From Silene latifolia (taxonomy: Eukaryota; Streptophyta; Magnoliopsida; Caryophyllales; Caryophyllaceae), in contig NC_133528.1 in assembly GCF_048544455.1 (NCBI RefSeq), positions 49,590,293 to 49,654,292 on the forward strand: a stretch of 64,000 nt of DNA, given 5' to 3'. This document shows, piece after piece, positions 46,033 to 58,200 of the stretch. The position numbers and the translations under genes are program-made. The notes beneath the pieces were generated by a model. It was not told the DNA's origin and did not search any database. It saw only the letters and a program-made list of their open reading frames with translations. Numbering within the stretch: the stretch's first letter is position 1; every line of letters starts with the position of its first letter.

Positions 46033-49000
46033 ATGAATATTTTTTCACATCCTAATGTTTCCGCTGTGGTTACTGAAATGTTAACTGTAAGTGGGACTGT
46101 AAAAAATGTTGGAATTGGTCAAGTGACCGACGTTGTATCCGATATTGTTTCAGGCATTCCACTTAATGTTCTACCAGTCGGTACACTCCATTTGGAGCTT
46201 GTTAGTACACAACTTGGTATGTTATGTTGATCTTTTCACTTTTTATGTTATATGTACTTAATTAGCAATCACAAAATCTCGATTTAAGCGGACATTATCC
46301 GTCTAAAGTTGTTGACGGGTTAAATATGTCATCACTCTCAAAATAAGACAAACTATAAGTGGTGCGAATGTGGGATGATTGAGGTTGTATTATTATGAAA
46401 GTGGTGACATATTTGACCCGTCTACAACTTTGGACGGATAACCCGTCCACAATGAGACTACTTGATTAGCAATAAAGACATTCTCAAATTTTGGACATGA
46501 AAATTAGAGCCGGAAATTGGCTGGGTCAGGCCGTGCCTCGTGCCGGCCTCTCGTGCCCAACCCTCCCCCAAGCCCGGTCCAGGCACGTGTTGGTGGGCCA
46601 TTGTGCTGTCCCGTGCCTGGCCCGACTCATCTCCTCTCGCCGTGGCCCGGGCGATCGCTTGATCGGAGTCATGTTGTGTCGTGCTTGGGGTGTTTTTTTA
46701 AATTATTCACTCCTAATTCATCGTGCTTGGCCATCGTTTTTGTTCCAAAGCACTAATTCCCTCGATGTGACCCGCAGTAAGACCCGTCATGCCGGGCCGG
46801 AGCCGTGCTCGGGCCGCTTATCATGCCGAGGCTCGGTTTGCCTGCTCTAATGAAAATCTCTTAGGACAGGGAAAGCATTGTTAATATTATGTATTATTAT
46901 TATAATTATCATTTTGGACGTCAAAAGGTTACATAGATCCGCTATTGTGCATTTGTGATTTTGACGAGTTAATTTATGTACTTTTATTGTACAACTCCTA
47001 GCTTCTAACATTGTTGTTGGCTGTGTTTTAGAGCAAAAGCCAGTTGAAGCAAAGGCAAAACTCAACGTATTAATTCCAAAAGGATTAAATGAAGTGAAAT
47101 ATGAAGCAAAATTTCATGTCAATGACAATTTTGGCAAATTGGGAGCAGTATTGCTTAAAAATGAACATAGTAAAGAATTGTATGTGAAAACCATTGTTAT
47201 TATGGGCTTGCCTGAAGGGACTGTCGAGGTCACTTGTAATTCATGGATCGCTTCGAGTCATGACAATCGTGAAAAGAGAGTTTTCTTTACTAATCAGGTA
47301 AATACAACAATTCTTTCAATCTAGCTTTTTAATATGTGTTTTAGCTTCTAGTAGTATTAACTTTACTTAATCATTTCTTCTCTAATGTGTTTTGATTCTA
47401 TGTAACATTTGATTAATATCCGAACAAGCAGTCGTACATAACATCAAACACTCCACCGGGACTGATTAGTTTGCGTGAGAAGGAGCTTCAAAATATGAGA
47501 GGCAATGGTCAAGGGAAACGCAAGTCCTTCGACCGTATTTATGACTATGATGTTTACAATGATCTTGGTGAGCCCGACAGCAAGCCGGCCCACCCCCGAC
47601 CGGTTCTTGGAGGCGACCAACTTCCATATCCAAGGCGTTGTCGAACGGGCCGCCCACCCTGCAAATCAGGTAAATCATCACATAGTCCAATTTTGAAGGA
47701 TTGCCTTATTATAGTTACTAAGTTAATCTAAAGCATGTATTACATGTATATGTCCCACACAGATCCATTATCGGAAACAAGAACATTGAGCAGCTTTTAC
47801 ATACCAAGGGATGAAGTATTTGCTGATTTGAAGACGGTAACATTTGGGACCAGTGTCCTAAATAACGTCTTGCATACAGTAGTTCCGACTCTAGAGGATG
47901 CTGTTATTGATACCAGTCTTGGACATTTTAACTTCAGACAGATTAATGACTTGTTCCATCGAGGAATTGAGATGTCCAACATTCAAGATCTCAAGTCCTT
48001 GTTAACAGTTATGCCTAATTTAATCAATCCAACTGAACGTATTTTACGTTTTCCCACCCCTGATATGTTACAGAGTAAGTCACCAAATATTATGTTCCTC
48101 TTGATTTTCAATTATATGGTTAATTTGTTTTACTTAAAAATGAACATTTGCATCTAATTCATGGGGATATGTCTGGTTTTCGTGTGTGTAGGAGATCAAT
48201 TTTCATGGTTTAGAGACGAGGAATTTGCTAGGGAGACTCTTGCCGGTCCAAACCCATCCAGCATTAAACTAGTTACGGTATGATACAATAACTTATAATG
48301 ACAGAGACAATTCTCTAAGGCGATCTCATTAATGTTCTATCTGCAATTACATTGTTGAGTTGAAAATGCAATTTTCTTAGAATACAGCCAATAAACATTG
48401 TGTAGGAGTGGCCTTTGATGAGCAAGCTTGACTCTGAAATCTACGGCTCTCCTGAATCGAAAATTACTACTGAACTAGTTGAGCAAGAGATCAAAGGCGT
48501 CATGTCCTTCGATGAGGTATTTACTTCTCTCCGGACCTTCTTATGCAAAGTTGATCAACTAAATGAGCGTCGATAAACACATATTGAAATGTCTAAAACT
48601 TAAAAGTAATGTCGCCCTATCCGTATTTAGTGGAACCCAACGCTGGTCCGAGTGCATATGGCTGAGTTGCCAACTACCCATATCTATCTCAATACAACAC
48701 GATGCAACATGACTTTATTATAACGAATATAATATTACTCTAATAATATAAATCACAATATGTTAATATTGTAATTGTCTTAGAATGTAATAGTTTTAGA
48801 AATTACCTTTACATATTCTATTAGTTATAGTTTTCTATATTATGCCCAATAGATCTCTAAGATATATTCTAATTAGATTATATTTCTAATTATCGTCTTT
48901 TGTAATTTTTATATAAGCGGCCTTTGTCATCAATAATATTCAAGCATTCAATTCATTAATATATACTAAATCCCGCACACAATTTTACTTAATCCTACAC

Positions 49001-51414
49001 ATTTTTCCGTCTTCTTCCGAGTTTGACCCTTTCATTTCTCACCCCATCAATAGAGACAAACCAAGAACCCAAGAAAAAATTCCCTAAAAATACCCGATAG
49101 ACGATAGACGATCGACCTTTGACCTGGGAACTGACCTGGGAACTGACTGATGACGGAGGGAGGAGAAGGAGATGTCAGCGATGGAAGGTCGACGACGATG
49201 GTGGTTGACGACCATTGGTTGTTGACGAAGGAGGAAGGGGAAGGGGAAGGGGATTGGGTGGCTGGGTATTGATAAAAGCAAATGCCCAATTGATGAATAA
49301 TAATGCCCCCCAAAATTCATCTCAACATTATAATTATGTTTGTCTTTTAAGGAACTGTTCTATTTTTTATAAACCCTAATTGTAAAAACCTTTTAGGAAA
49401 AAAAAAACTCATTCAATCGATTACAAGACGAGTGTATTCATAAAATTGTTGATGAAATGACTAAATTACTTTTGATTATACAGATTAGATCCATAATTAT
49501 CAAATTATTAATGAACTATTAAGGTTTTGAGAATGAAAGAAGGGATTTTTTTTTTCTTTGGATGAAGGGTAGGATTGGAATAATAAAGATAATTATGCGG
49601 GATTTAGTAAAATGGTGTGTTGGATTTAGCAAATACGTTCATAAATCTTTATTCTTTATATTTGTATGACCCCAAAATAGTCATGGCTAATGGAAAGTCT
49701 AACCCAATTGACATCAAACACATTGGACCTGAAGTCGACCCAAGTACTGTCTTTGCAAGGGTTGTACATAAGTCTTCGGGTTCTTTCTTCTGCCTTCTTT
49801 ACCGTTTCAATCGTAATGAAAATATATGATTTCATTTATGAATTTATTTTATCACAGGCTTTGCAGCAAAAGAAATTGTTTGTACTAGACTATCATGATG
49901 TGCTTCTACCTTTTGTGAACAAAGTAAGAGAGATCCAAGGTACTACCCTATATGGGTCGCGTACATTGTTCTTTCTAACTCCAAAAGGAACTTTAAGGCC
50001 TCTGGCTATCGAGTTAACAAGGCCGCCAATGGCAAACGGTAAGCCTCAGTGGAAACAAGTATACACACCTGGCTATGATGCCACTAGCACTTGGCTTTGG
50101 AGGCTTGCTAAAGCTCATGTTCTTGCTCATGACTCTGGTCATCACCAAATTGTTAGCCATTGGTAATTTTCCTTGCATAATAATTTGGGTTAAGGACTCA
50201 TTGTTGATTGGTCAATTGGTTTTTGAACTAATCCATGTTGTTTCCATGATAGGTTAAGGACTCATTGTTGTATTGAGCCTTTCGTAATTGCAACAAACCG
50301 ACAACTAAGTGCTGTGCATCCAATTTATAGACTCTTGAATCCTTATTTTCGATACACCATGGAGATCAATTCACTAGCTCGTGGATCCCTTGTGAATGCC
50401 GGTGGGTTTATTGAAACAACGTTCTCGCTTGAAAAATATTCCATGGAATTTGGCTCTTTGGTTTATGACAAAGAGTGGAGGTTCGACCATCAAGCATTAC
50501 CAACTGATCTAATCAGCAGGTACATTGTTTTTCAAGATATTGTGACTTAATGATATAAATTCTTTATACGTATGATATATGGTACAAAAATTCGATCACA
50601 AACCTTGTACAAGTGTTTGTAGTTACTCATTGGTTTTTAAATTTGATTTAATAGAGGCATAGCTATTGAAGATGAATCATCACCACACGGACTTAAGCTT
50701 GCAATCGAGGATTACCCATATGCTAACGATGGACTTCTCCTATGGGATGCTGTGAAGCAATGGATCACTGACTACGTCAAGCACTACTACCAAAATGAAG
50801 AAGAGGTTCAGTCTGATACAGAACTCCAACAGTGGTGGGCCGAAATCCGTGAGAAAGGCCATGGAGATAAGAAAGACGAAAAATGGTGGCCCGTTCTTAC
50901 AACTTCCCACGTCCTGATTGAGATTCTAACAACTATGATATGGGTAGCGTCAGGGCACCACGCTGCAGTGAATTTTGGTCAATACCTTTACGGAGGATAC
51001 TTCCCAAATCGACCAACAACTGCTCGAATCAAAATGCCTACTGAAGACCCAACTGAAGAAGAGTGGAAATACTTTGTGAAAAATCCATGTAATGTATTGC
51101 TAAACACATTACCATCAAGAGCTCAAGGGATTAAAGTCATGACCATCTTGAATGTTTTGTCGAGCCATTCGCCCGACGAGGAGTATATAGGTGAACAACT
51201 TGAGCCATCATGGGCTGAAGATCCGACCACAAAAGAGTCATTTGAAAAATTTCATTTGAATTTGAAGAAGTTAGATACTACAATTGATGCAAGGAATGCA
51301 GACGAGAAGTTAAATAATAGAACTGGAGCAGGAGTTATTCCATATGAACTGCTTAAACCGTTCTCGACACCAGGTACTACTGGTATGGGTGTTCCAAACA
51401 GTGTTTCTATATAA
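46033..51414 (+). CDS. Lipoxygenase (type 1, cytosolic; linoleate lipoxygenase)
   Basis: The exons are 46033-46216, 47032-47297, 47432-47669, 47763-48074, 48192-48277, 48406-48516, 49858-50162, 50253-50519 and 50655-51414. All borders are GT-AG and in phase, giving 842 residues. The enzyme adds oxygen to linoleic/linolenic acid, the first step to oxylipins. Residues 1-150 form the PLAT barrel; the rest is the catalytic domain. Iron ligands by alignment with soybean lipoxygenase-1 are His495, His500, His692, Asn696 and the C-terminal Ile842. Ala543 fits the S-stereospecific group. Thr557-Phe558 equals the soybean LOX-1 pair linked to 13-oxygenation, so 9- versus 13-specificity is open. There is no plastid transit peptide. 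It is the only intact host gene seen. Confidence 0.95.
46270..46464. mobile_element. Mutator-like MITE in lipoxygenase intron 1
   Basis: This 195-bp element has inverted ends of about 60 bp (GGACATTATCCGTC at left; GGACGGATAACCCGTCC at right) and a perfect 9-bp TSD ATTAGCAAT at 46261-46269 and 46465-46473. It has the same general build as the MITE at 44605 but a different sequence. Confidence 0.87.
46505..46849. mobile_element. hAT-like MITE in lipoxygenase intron 1, GC-rich
   Basis: This 345-bp element starts TAGAGCCGG and ends CCTGCTCTA. The perfect 8-bp TSD ATGAAAAT is at 46497-46504 and 46850-46857. It is rich in GGCC/CGTGCC motifs, unlike the AT-rich intron around it. Frames crossing it are not genes. 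Confidence 0.85.
48759..48958 (+). repeat. Possible short solo LTR in lipoxygenase intron 6
   Basis: The segment runs from TGTTAATATTG to about CAATTCA and includes TATATAAGCGGCC and AATAA, as in a small LTR. No clear TSD was found, so this is a weak call. Confidence 0.3.
48966..49629. mobile_element. Inverted-repeat-bounded insertion in lipoxygenase intron 6
   Basis: The left end CTAAATCCCGCACACAATTT and the right end (reverse complement CTAAATCCAACACACCATTT) match over about 30 bp. The interior is non-coding, with a GGAAGGGGAAGGGG stretch near 49230. No TSD could be fixed, so the superfamily is undecided. It accounts for about half of this 1341-bp intron. Confidence 0.5.
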
Positions 51415-51681
51415 GCCTTGAGCGAGCTTCTATCGGTGCTGGTATTACCGGCCTAAGTACCTATGCGAATAAACAGCGGGTTCTATCGTGATGCTGCTGA
51501 ATTTAGTACTGCCATTAATTCCATCTGGTGGTTTAAGCTCATTTCCTATATTTCCGTTGTATGAAGATCCTCCAAGTGGTTCTAGTATTAGACACTGTAT
51601 TTTGTTTGTGTTCAGCTTTTCCCTTACTCTGGTTTTATTCTCAACTGTTTAATGTTTAAGCTTTAGTGAACTGTTTTACTG

Positions 51682-51687
51682 AATAAA
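51682..51687 (+). terminator. Candidate polyadenylation signal of the lipoxygenase gene
   Basis: AATAAA lies in CTGAATAAAAAATGAATAATG, 268 bp after the stop codon. Confidence 0.55.
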
Positions 51688-52007
51688 AAATGAATAATGA
51701 GATGACGCCGTCAGGTGGTACTCAAATTGGGTGCGACCGAGGATATTATAAAGTACATAGGTGATTTCATTTCTCTCCATTAAAATTTGAATTTTAAGCT
51801 CACTAGCAAAAAGGTAGTTTAGAAACTTAACATTACATAAAAAAAATTATTTAATTATTATCAGCAAAATTTCCCAAACGTTTTGCCAACTTTTGTGGAA
51901 AGAAGTTACAACTCACATATGAAAACAAAGAATACGGTATGAGGAAATAAGAGAAGAAAGGAATTGAGAAAGGTATAAGAATCCCGTCTAATTGCGGGTA
52001 CTGTAGC
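51688..52007. other. Intergenic DNA, no gene seen
   Basis: This is AT-rich sequence between the lipoxygenase 3' end and the palindrome remnant. Nothing further is recognised. Confidence 0.6.
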
Positions 52008-52163
52008 ACTTACTCGATTGAGTAAGTAGGGTATTCGATCGAGTGGCCTCTACTCGATCGAGTTTTCGTTGGCAGTTCCAACTTTCTCGACCTAATAACT
52101 CCATAACTAGATCGAGTAAGGTCTACTCGGTCGTGTAGGCACTCGTACTCGGTCGAGTAAGGT
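52008..52163. repeat. Isolated ACTCGATCGAGT-type cluster
   Basis: Five or six copies, including ACTCGATTGAGT, ATTCGATCGAGT, ACTCGATCGAGT and ACTCGGTCGAGT, occur outside any recognisable LTR. It may be a remnant of a chromovirus LTR or leader. Confidence 0.7.
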
Positions 52164-52217
52164 TAGGAACAAGGTCGAAAGTCGCGAATTCGATTAACGA
52201 TCCCTGCAAAACAACAA

Positions 52218-54200
52218 CTCGGAGTTGGTGATCGAACATTTGTGTGTTAATGGTGGTTGAATTGAGAGGTTGTGGTGACTTCAACGGCCGATCTCTGGCC
52301 TGCTCGAAGAGGATTGAAGGAATTTGGCTCGGGTTTTCATTCCTAGCTGGAGCGGAATTGTTGTTGGGTTGCGGGGGCAACGCTGGGGGTGGATTCCGAA
52401 CTGATGATGCGGGATCTCGTTTGAGGTTCAATTTTCTGTTCAGTTTCAACTGTTTCCCCCCATTCGTACTCCTCGGAATGCTCCGCTTGAATAGAGGCCT
52501 GATAGCCGAGTCCGATCTTCAGGCTTGACAGATCTCGGAATGCTACCATAAACAGCGTCTTTAACAGCGTAGGAGAATGTCAGATAAGTAATTGCTTAGA
52601 AGTCTCCCCGGTAAAAAGTCTCAGTTTCAATTCCTCTTCAACAGTAGGAGCCATCTTTAACAGCGTCTCCGGATGCTCAGAAGGAAGCACACTCCCTACC
52701 AAAGATGGAAAACAACACAATCTAAGGAATAATACCCAAATAAAGAGGAGAATGCAGATAAGTAATTGAAATCCCGAGTATAACACATCTCAGACGTCAC
52801 CTATAATTCAATCAAATAAATAGTCTCTTGTTTCAGAACTCGTATATGAGACTAACTCAAATCCGTACTTGATGTACATTAAAAATGTCAGGAACTTAAT
52901 TCTGTATTTGATTGAAGAAAGTTTTTTTTTTAATTCTGTATTTGATTGATGATTGAAGAATCGTTTTTTTAACCCAAATCTAGGTTTTTTTTTGGTTTTG
53001 GAGGTGGAGGGGGGATGAAGATAGAATTATGGGGAAGAAAGACATATACTATGTCAGGCTTTTTTTTTTCTTTTTAGTTTTAATCTCAAGCGTTGGTTTC
53101 CCTTAAATCAATGGCTGAGGTTTTGTGAGTTTGGTTTCTTATGGTGAGTTGTGAGTTTTGTGATTTGAAATCTCAACCACTAGATTATATTAGAGATGAA
53201 TGACCAAGATCTAATCTTACGTGTCATAAAAAACCATTGTCATTTACTTATTTTCTCTTTTTTCTAATGTTACTTTTTTTTTTTTTACTTTAATTTTTTT
53301 TCTCTTTTTTTACCTCGTGTTATTATGCTTTTTTTTTACCACTTTGATTTTTTTTTCTCTCTTATGTTTTTCTTTAATTTACTCATTATGTTACCTTTTT
53401 TTCTTTTTCTTTTTATACCGGATTTTTTTTTTTACTTGAAATTTTTTTTACTCTTATTTTTTTACCTCGTGTTATTATGCTGTTATTGTGCTTTTTTTTT
53501 TTACCTGGATTTTTTTTACGACTTTGATTTTTTTTTTCTCTTTTTTTTTACCACATGTTATTGTGCTGTTATTGTTATTCCGATGTTATTGTGATGTTAT
53601 TCTGCTGTTACTTTGATTTTTTTTACGACTTTATTTTTTTTTCCTTTTTTACCACGTGTTATTGTGCTGTTATTCTACTGTTATTCTGCTGTTATTGTGA
53701 TGTTATTCCGGTATCACTTTGATTTTTTTACTACTGCGATTTTTTTTACTAATTTGATTTTTTTACTCTTTTTTACTGCATGTTATTGTGTTGTTATTCT
53801 GGTGTTATTGTGATGTTATTCCGGTGCCACTTTGATTTTTTTACTAATTTGATTTTTTTACTATTATTTTTTTACTCTTTTTTTACCGCATGTTATTCTG
53901 CTGTTATTCTGGTGTTATTGTGATGTTATTCCGGTGCCACTTTGATTTTTTTTACGACTTTGATTTTTTTTTTTACCACGTGTTATTGTCTTTGTTATTC
54001 TCCGTTATTCTAACATTATTGTGATGTTATTCCGGTGTCACTTTGATTTTTTTTACGGCTTTGATTTTTTTTTCTTTTTTTTTTACCACGTGTTATTGTG
54101 CTGTTATTGTGATGTTATTCCGTTATCACTTTGATTTTTTTACTCTTTTTTTACCGCATGTTATTGTGCTGTTATTCTGGTATTATTGTAATGTTATTGC
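52218..54200. repeat. Tandem duplication downstream of the lipoxygenase gene, copy 1
   Basis: It begins CTCGGAGTTGGTGATCGAAC and is collinear with the copy from 54690, about 2.47 kb to the right, with mostly single-base changes in the first kilobase. It holds a formin exon scrap on the minus strand and T-rich repeats. Confidence 0.88.
52589..52690 (-). pseudogene. Formin FH2 exon fragment, copy 1
   Basis: The minus strand encodes LPSEHPETLLKMAPTVEEEL and KLRLFTGETSKQL, matching the conserved LLKMAPT-EEELKL segment of plant formin FH2 domains (actin nucleators). No other FH2 motifs follow. It is an isolated scrap within a short frame (52786-52580), not a working gene. Confidence 0.72.
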
Positions 54201-54205
54201 CGCCC
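53270..54205. repeat. T-rich GTTATT repeats, copy 1
   Basis: Units of the type TGTTATTGTGCTGTTATTC and TTTGATTTTTTTACGACTTT recur irregularly, separated by T runs of 7-10. Frames rich in Phe, Leu and Tyr here reflect base composition only. Confidence 0.85.
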
Positions 54206-55060
54206 AATAAATGACAAAAGACACCAAGTCAGTCTCATATGCCCTCCTCATGAAATACCGTTGTCACGACTTCAGATACACACAAAATTCAAAGACCACC
54301 CTCCTACCTCTCTTTTACTGTTATTCTTTTTTTTACCACATGTTATTGTAGTTACAAAAGTTTATTTCCTATTCTCTTTTTTTTACCAAATGTTATTGGG
54401 AGGGTTTTTCTAATCTATTCTATCTTACTCCTACTATTTTTATTCTCCAGCTACCGTCTAAAACTAGTTTGCCGTCTAAAGTTTGTGTGTCTTTTATATT
54501 CAAAATGAAATAAACAAAACGATATCCCCAAAAGCACAAAACACAGGGGTTCAAATTTAATAAAAATGAGGGGTAGGAGCGTCTTTTCACTTCTTCTTTT
54601 CATTCTTCAAAAAATCAATCAACTCACCAGCAAAACATTTGACTGAAATAATCAAACACGAGGCTGGCACTCGTGATGAACGACGGCATCTCGGAGTTGG
54701 TGATCGAACATTTGTGTGTTAATGGTGGTTGAATTGAGAGGTTATGGTGACTTCAACGGCCGATCTCTGGCCTGCTTGAAGAGGATTGAAGGAATTTGGC
54801 TCGGGTTTTCATTCCTAGCTGGAGCGGAATTGTTGCTGGGTTGCGGGGGCAACGCTGGGGGTTGATTCTGAACTGATGATGCGGGATCTCGTTTGAGGTT
54901 CAATTTTCTGTTCAGTTTCAACTGTTTCCCCCCATTTGTACTCCTCGGAATGCTCCGCTTGAATAGAGGCCTGATAGCCGAGTCCGATCTTCAGGCTTGA
55001 CAGATCTCGGAATGCTACCATAAACAACGTCTTTAACAGCGTAGGAGAATGCCAGATATG

Positions 55061-55159
55061 TAATTGCTGAGAAGTCTCTCCGGTAAAAAGTCTCAGTTTC
55101 AATTCCTCTTCAGCAGTAGGAGCCATCTTTAACAGCGTCTCCGGATGCTCAGAAGGAAG
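55061..55159 (-). pseudogene. Formin FH2 exon fragment, copy 2
   Basis: It has the same segment as copy 1 (LPSEHPETLLKMAPTAEEEL) within a 148-codon minus-strand frame (55261-54815). The frame goes on into unrecognised sequence (GYQASIQAEHSEEYKWGE). It is open longer than in copy 1, where a stop follows directly. Confidence 0.72.
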
Positions 55160-55744
55160 AACACTTCCTACCAAAGATGGAAAACAACACAATCTAAGGA
55201 ATAATACCCAAATAAAGAGGAGAATGCCAGATAAGTAATTGAAATCCCGAGTATAACACATCTCAGACGTGACCTATAATTCAATCAAATAAATAGTCTC
55301 TTGTTTCAGAACTCGTATATGAGACTAACTCAAATCCGTACTTGCTGTACATTAAAAATGTCAGGAACTTAATTCTGTATTTGATTGAAGAAAGTTTTTT
55401 TTTTTTTTTTTTAATTCTGTATTTGATTGATGATTGAAGAATCGTTTTTTTTACCCAAATCTAGTTTTTTTTTTGGTTTTGGAGGTGGAGGGGAGATGAA
55501 GATAGAATTATGGGGAAGAAAGACATATACTATGTCAGGATTTTTTTTTTTCTTTTTAGTTTTAATCTCAAGCGTTGGTTTCCCTTAAATCAATGGCTGA
55601 GGTTTTGTGAGTTTGGTTTCTTATGGTGAGTTGTGAGTTTTGTGATTTGAAATCTCAACCACTAAATTATATTAGAGATGAATGGCCAAGATCTAATCTT
55701 ACGTGTCATATAAAACCATTGTCATTTACTTATTTTCTCTTTTT

Positions 55745-56650
55745 TCTAATGTTACTTTTTTTTTTTACTTTAATTTTTTTTTCTCTCTTTTTTTACCTCG
55801 TGTTATTATGCTTTTTTTTTTACCACTTTGATTTTTTTTCTCTCTTATGTTTTTCTTTAATTTAGTCATTATGTTACCTTTTTTTCTTTTTCTTTTTATA
55901 CCGGATTTTTTTTACTTGAAATTTTTTTTACTCTTATTTTTTTACCTCGTGTTATTATGCTGTTATTGTGCTTTTTTTTTTACCTGGATTTTTTTACGAC
56001 TTTGATTTTTTTTCTCTTTTTTTTTTTTTACCACATGTTATTGTGCTGTTATTGTTATTCCGCTGTTATTGTGATGTTATTCTGTTGTTACTGTGAATTT
56101 TTTTACGACTTTAATTTTTTTTCTTTTTTTTACCTCGTGTTATTGTGCTGTTATTCTACTTTTATTCTGCTGTTATTGTGATGTTATTCCGGTGTCACTT
56201 TGATATTTTTACTACTTTAATTTTTTTTTTACTACTTTGATTTTTTTACTCTGTTTTTTACCACATATTATTGTGCTGTTATTCTGGTGTTATTGTGATG
56301 TTATTTCGGTGCCACATTAATTATTTTTACGACCTTGATTTTTTTTTCCTTTTTTTTAGCACGTGTTATTGTGCTGTTATTCTACTGTTATTCTGCTGTT
56401 ATTGTGATGTTATTCCGGTTTCACTTTCATTTTTTTTACGACTTTGATTTTTTTTCTCTTTTTTTTTTTTTACCACGTGTTATTGTGCTGTTATTCTACT
56501 GTTATTCTGCTGTTATTATGATGTTATTCCGGTGTCACTTTGATTTTTTACTCTTTTTTTATCACATGTTATTGTGCTGTTATTCTGGTGTTATTGTGGT
56601 GTTACTCTACTGTTATTGTAGTGTTATTATGGTATTATTCTATTATTAAT
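55745..56650. repeat. T-rich GTTATT repeats, copy 2
   Basis: It has the same irregular GTTATT and T-run units as 53270-54205. It ends near 56650 and is followed by AT-rich DNA up to 56854. Confidence 0.85.
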
Positions 56651-56854
56651 GCAATGTTACTCTATTGTCAAATGTTTACAATTCGACAAAACTAAATGGT
56701 ACAATTTCTTGTTATTGTGGTATTATTCTATTATTAATGTAGTCTCGTATTAGCCTAGTGTTCTTGTACTGTTACTCTGATATTATCCGAAATACACTAA
56801 AATTGAAGTTTGCTACTGCTTACTTATTGAAGTGTGCTATTGCGTACTAGTATT

Positions 56855-58186
56855 TGAAAGAAATGTAGATCTATATACATAAACATACTCATATATGTTA
56901 TAATTTAATTTGTCATAAAATTAAAGGTTGATCTTATGCATGCAAACTTTAAAACAAAATAAGGAAGAAGCATTATTCTTACATATGGATTTTCGGTTTA
57001 TGGGCACAAGAGAGATCACCTTTCTCTCTTGTTCTTGAGCTTTCCAATAATGGATGAACATACAAAAATCCCAAAGTAGAGATTCTCCAATTAGTAGCAC
57101 CCAAGATAATCCCTTAATCCCACAAACTAACATGTACTAGATGTTTATATTGTGGTTTACCTTAAATTTGATTACTAATACTCATATATTACTTTGGTAA
57201 TTTTAGTAATCTTTTGAACAAATTTGGATTAAAATCTCATCTTTTTGATGAAGATTAAAGAGAGAGAAGAGAGAAAAGCATGAACCTTTTTGCATGTTTT
57301 TGTAAGAATGAATTATATCATCATATGAATGTGTGTAAGGAAAATAAAATAACCAACAACCCACAATAGAGAGGGAGTGTCACGGTTGGAAGAGCCAAAA
57401 TTGGCATCATTTCTTTTCCTTTTACTCTTCTCAAAAATAGTAGGTGTGTAAGAGGTGTAAGACTAGTAGTAGGTAGGCATCATTATGTTTATTTTATCAA
57501 ATAAGATAAAACAACCAAAACCCACTAACACACCCTCCATTTTCGGTCCATATACTTAAAATGGACTACCATTTTATTTTGTCAATTTGTCATTTGTCAC
57601 ACAATATGTCACATGTAGTATGATACATGTTATTAATTAATTTAATGCATATTTATCACATAAATATCATTTTATGAATTAATTAAGTTACTTTCAACAA
57701 ATTGACTAGTGATACTTGATCACGTAAATAAAATGGGTCATATAATTATAATTCACAATGTCTTGTAATTATAATCAACCATTCATTCTTATCTTTATTG
57801 TTTCTCAAACAATAAACAATTTTAGTAATAAAACATTTTATTTACTAAAATAAATCTTATTTAATCCCATTACAATAAGATATCAATATTCTCTCTCACA
57901 AATTGAATTTGTTCAATTTTTAAGGAATTAATTAATCAGACGGTATACAATTAATTAACCTTTTTAATTAAGGGAATCGTCCTTTAGGTGTGACCTAAGG
58001 GATCAATCGATCACCACCGTCGCACGACAAGTAATGTCAAACTCTAGCCAGCCAATCATTACCGATATGTGTGGACCAGTTGACTATATATGTAATGTAT
58101 CATCCCTTCCGCATTCTTGAAATGAGATAAAATAATGATATTTAAATCATGTGATCGCACTATTGTTGAGGACACATTTCCCAACA
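56855..58186 (-). repeat. 3' LTR of the copia-type element
   Basis: On the minus strand it begins TGTTGGGAAATGTGTCCTC right after a purine tract, a typical copia start, and ends about CATTTCTTTCA at 56855. The left end is inferred from the TG/CA rule; the TSD candidate on the left is GTATT. It is about 1.33 kb and non-coding. Confidence 0.6.
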
Positions 58187-58200
58187 ATCTCCCACTTGTC
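58187..58200 (-). other. Polypurine tract of the copia-type element
   Basis: The minus strand reads GACAAGTGGGAGAT, the common copia polypurine tract, directly before TGTTGGG. Confidence 0.8.

Larger units (their letters stand above)
54690..56650. repeat. Tandem duplication downstream of the lipoxygenase gene, copy 2
   Basis: This second copy starts CTCGGAGTTGGTG. The 54206-54689 spacer between the copies is unrelated AT-rich DNA. Differences are more frequent in the T-rich part, as expected for slippage. Confidence 0.88.

Noticed and set aside
46491-46850. Open frame of 119 codons in lipoxygenase intron 1
   Set aside because: It lies within the GC-rich hAT-like MITE with an 8-bp TSD; the frame follows from base composition.
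49617-49829. Possible extra exon in lipoxygenase intron 6
   Set aside because: Exons 6 and 7 join in frame and match the family without it, and its sequence has no counterpart in lipoxygenases.
53325-56649. Several Phe/Leu/Tyr-rich frames resembling membrane proteins
   Set aside because: They are translations of T runs and GTTATT repeats; the frames differ between the two copies.
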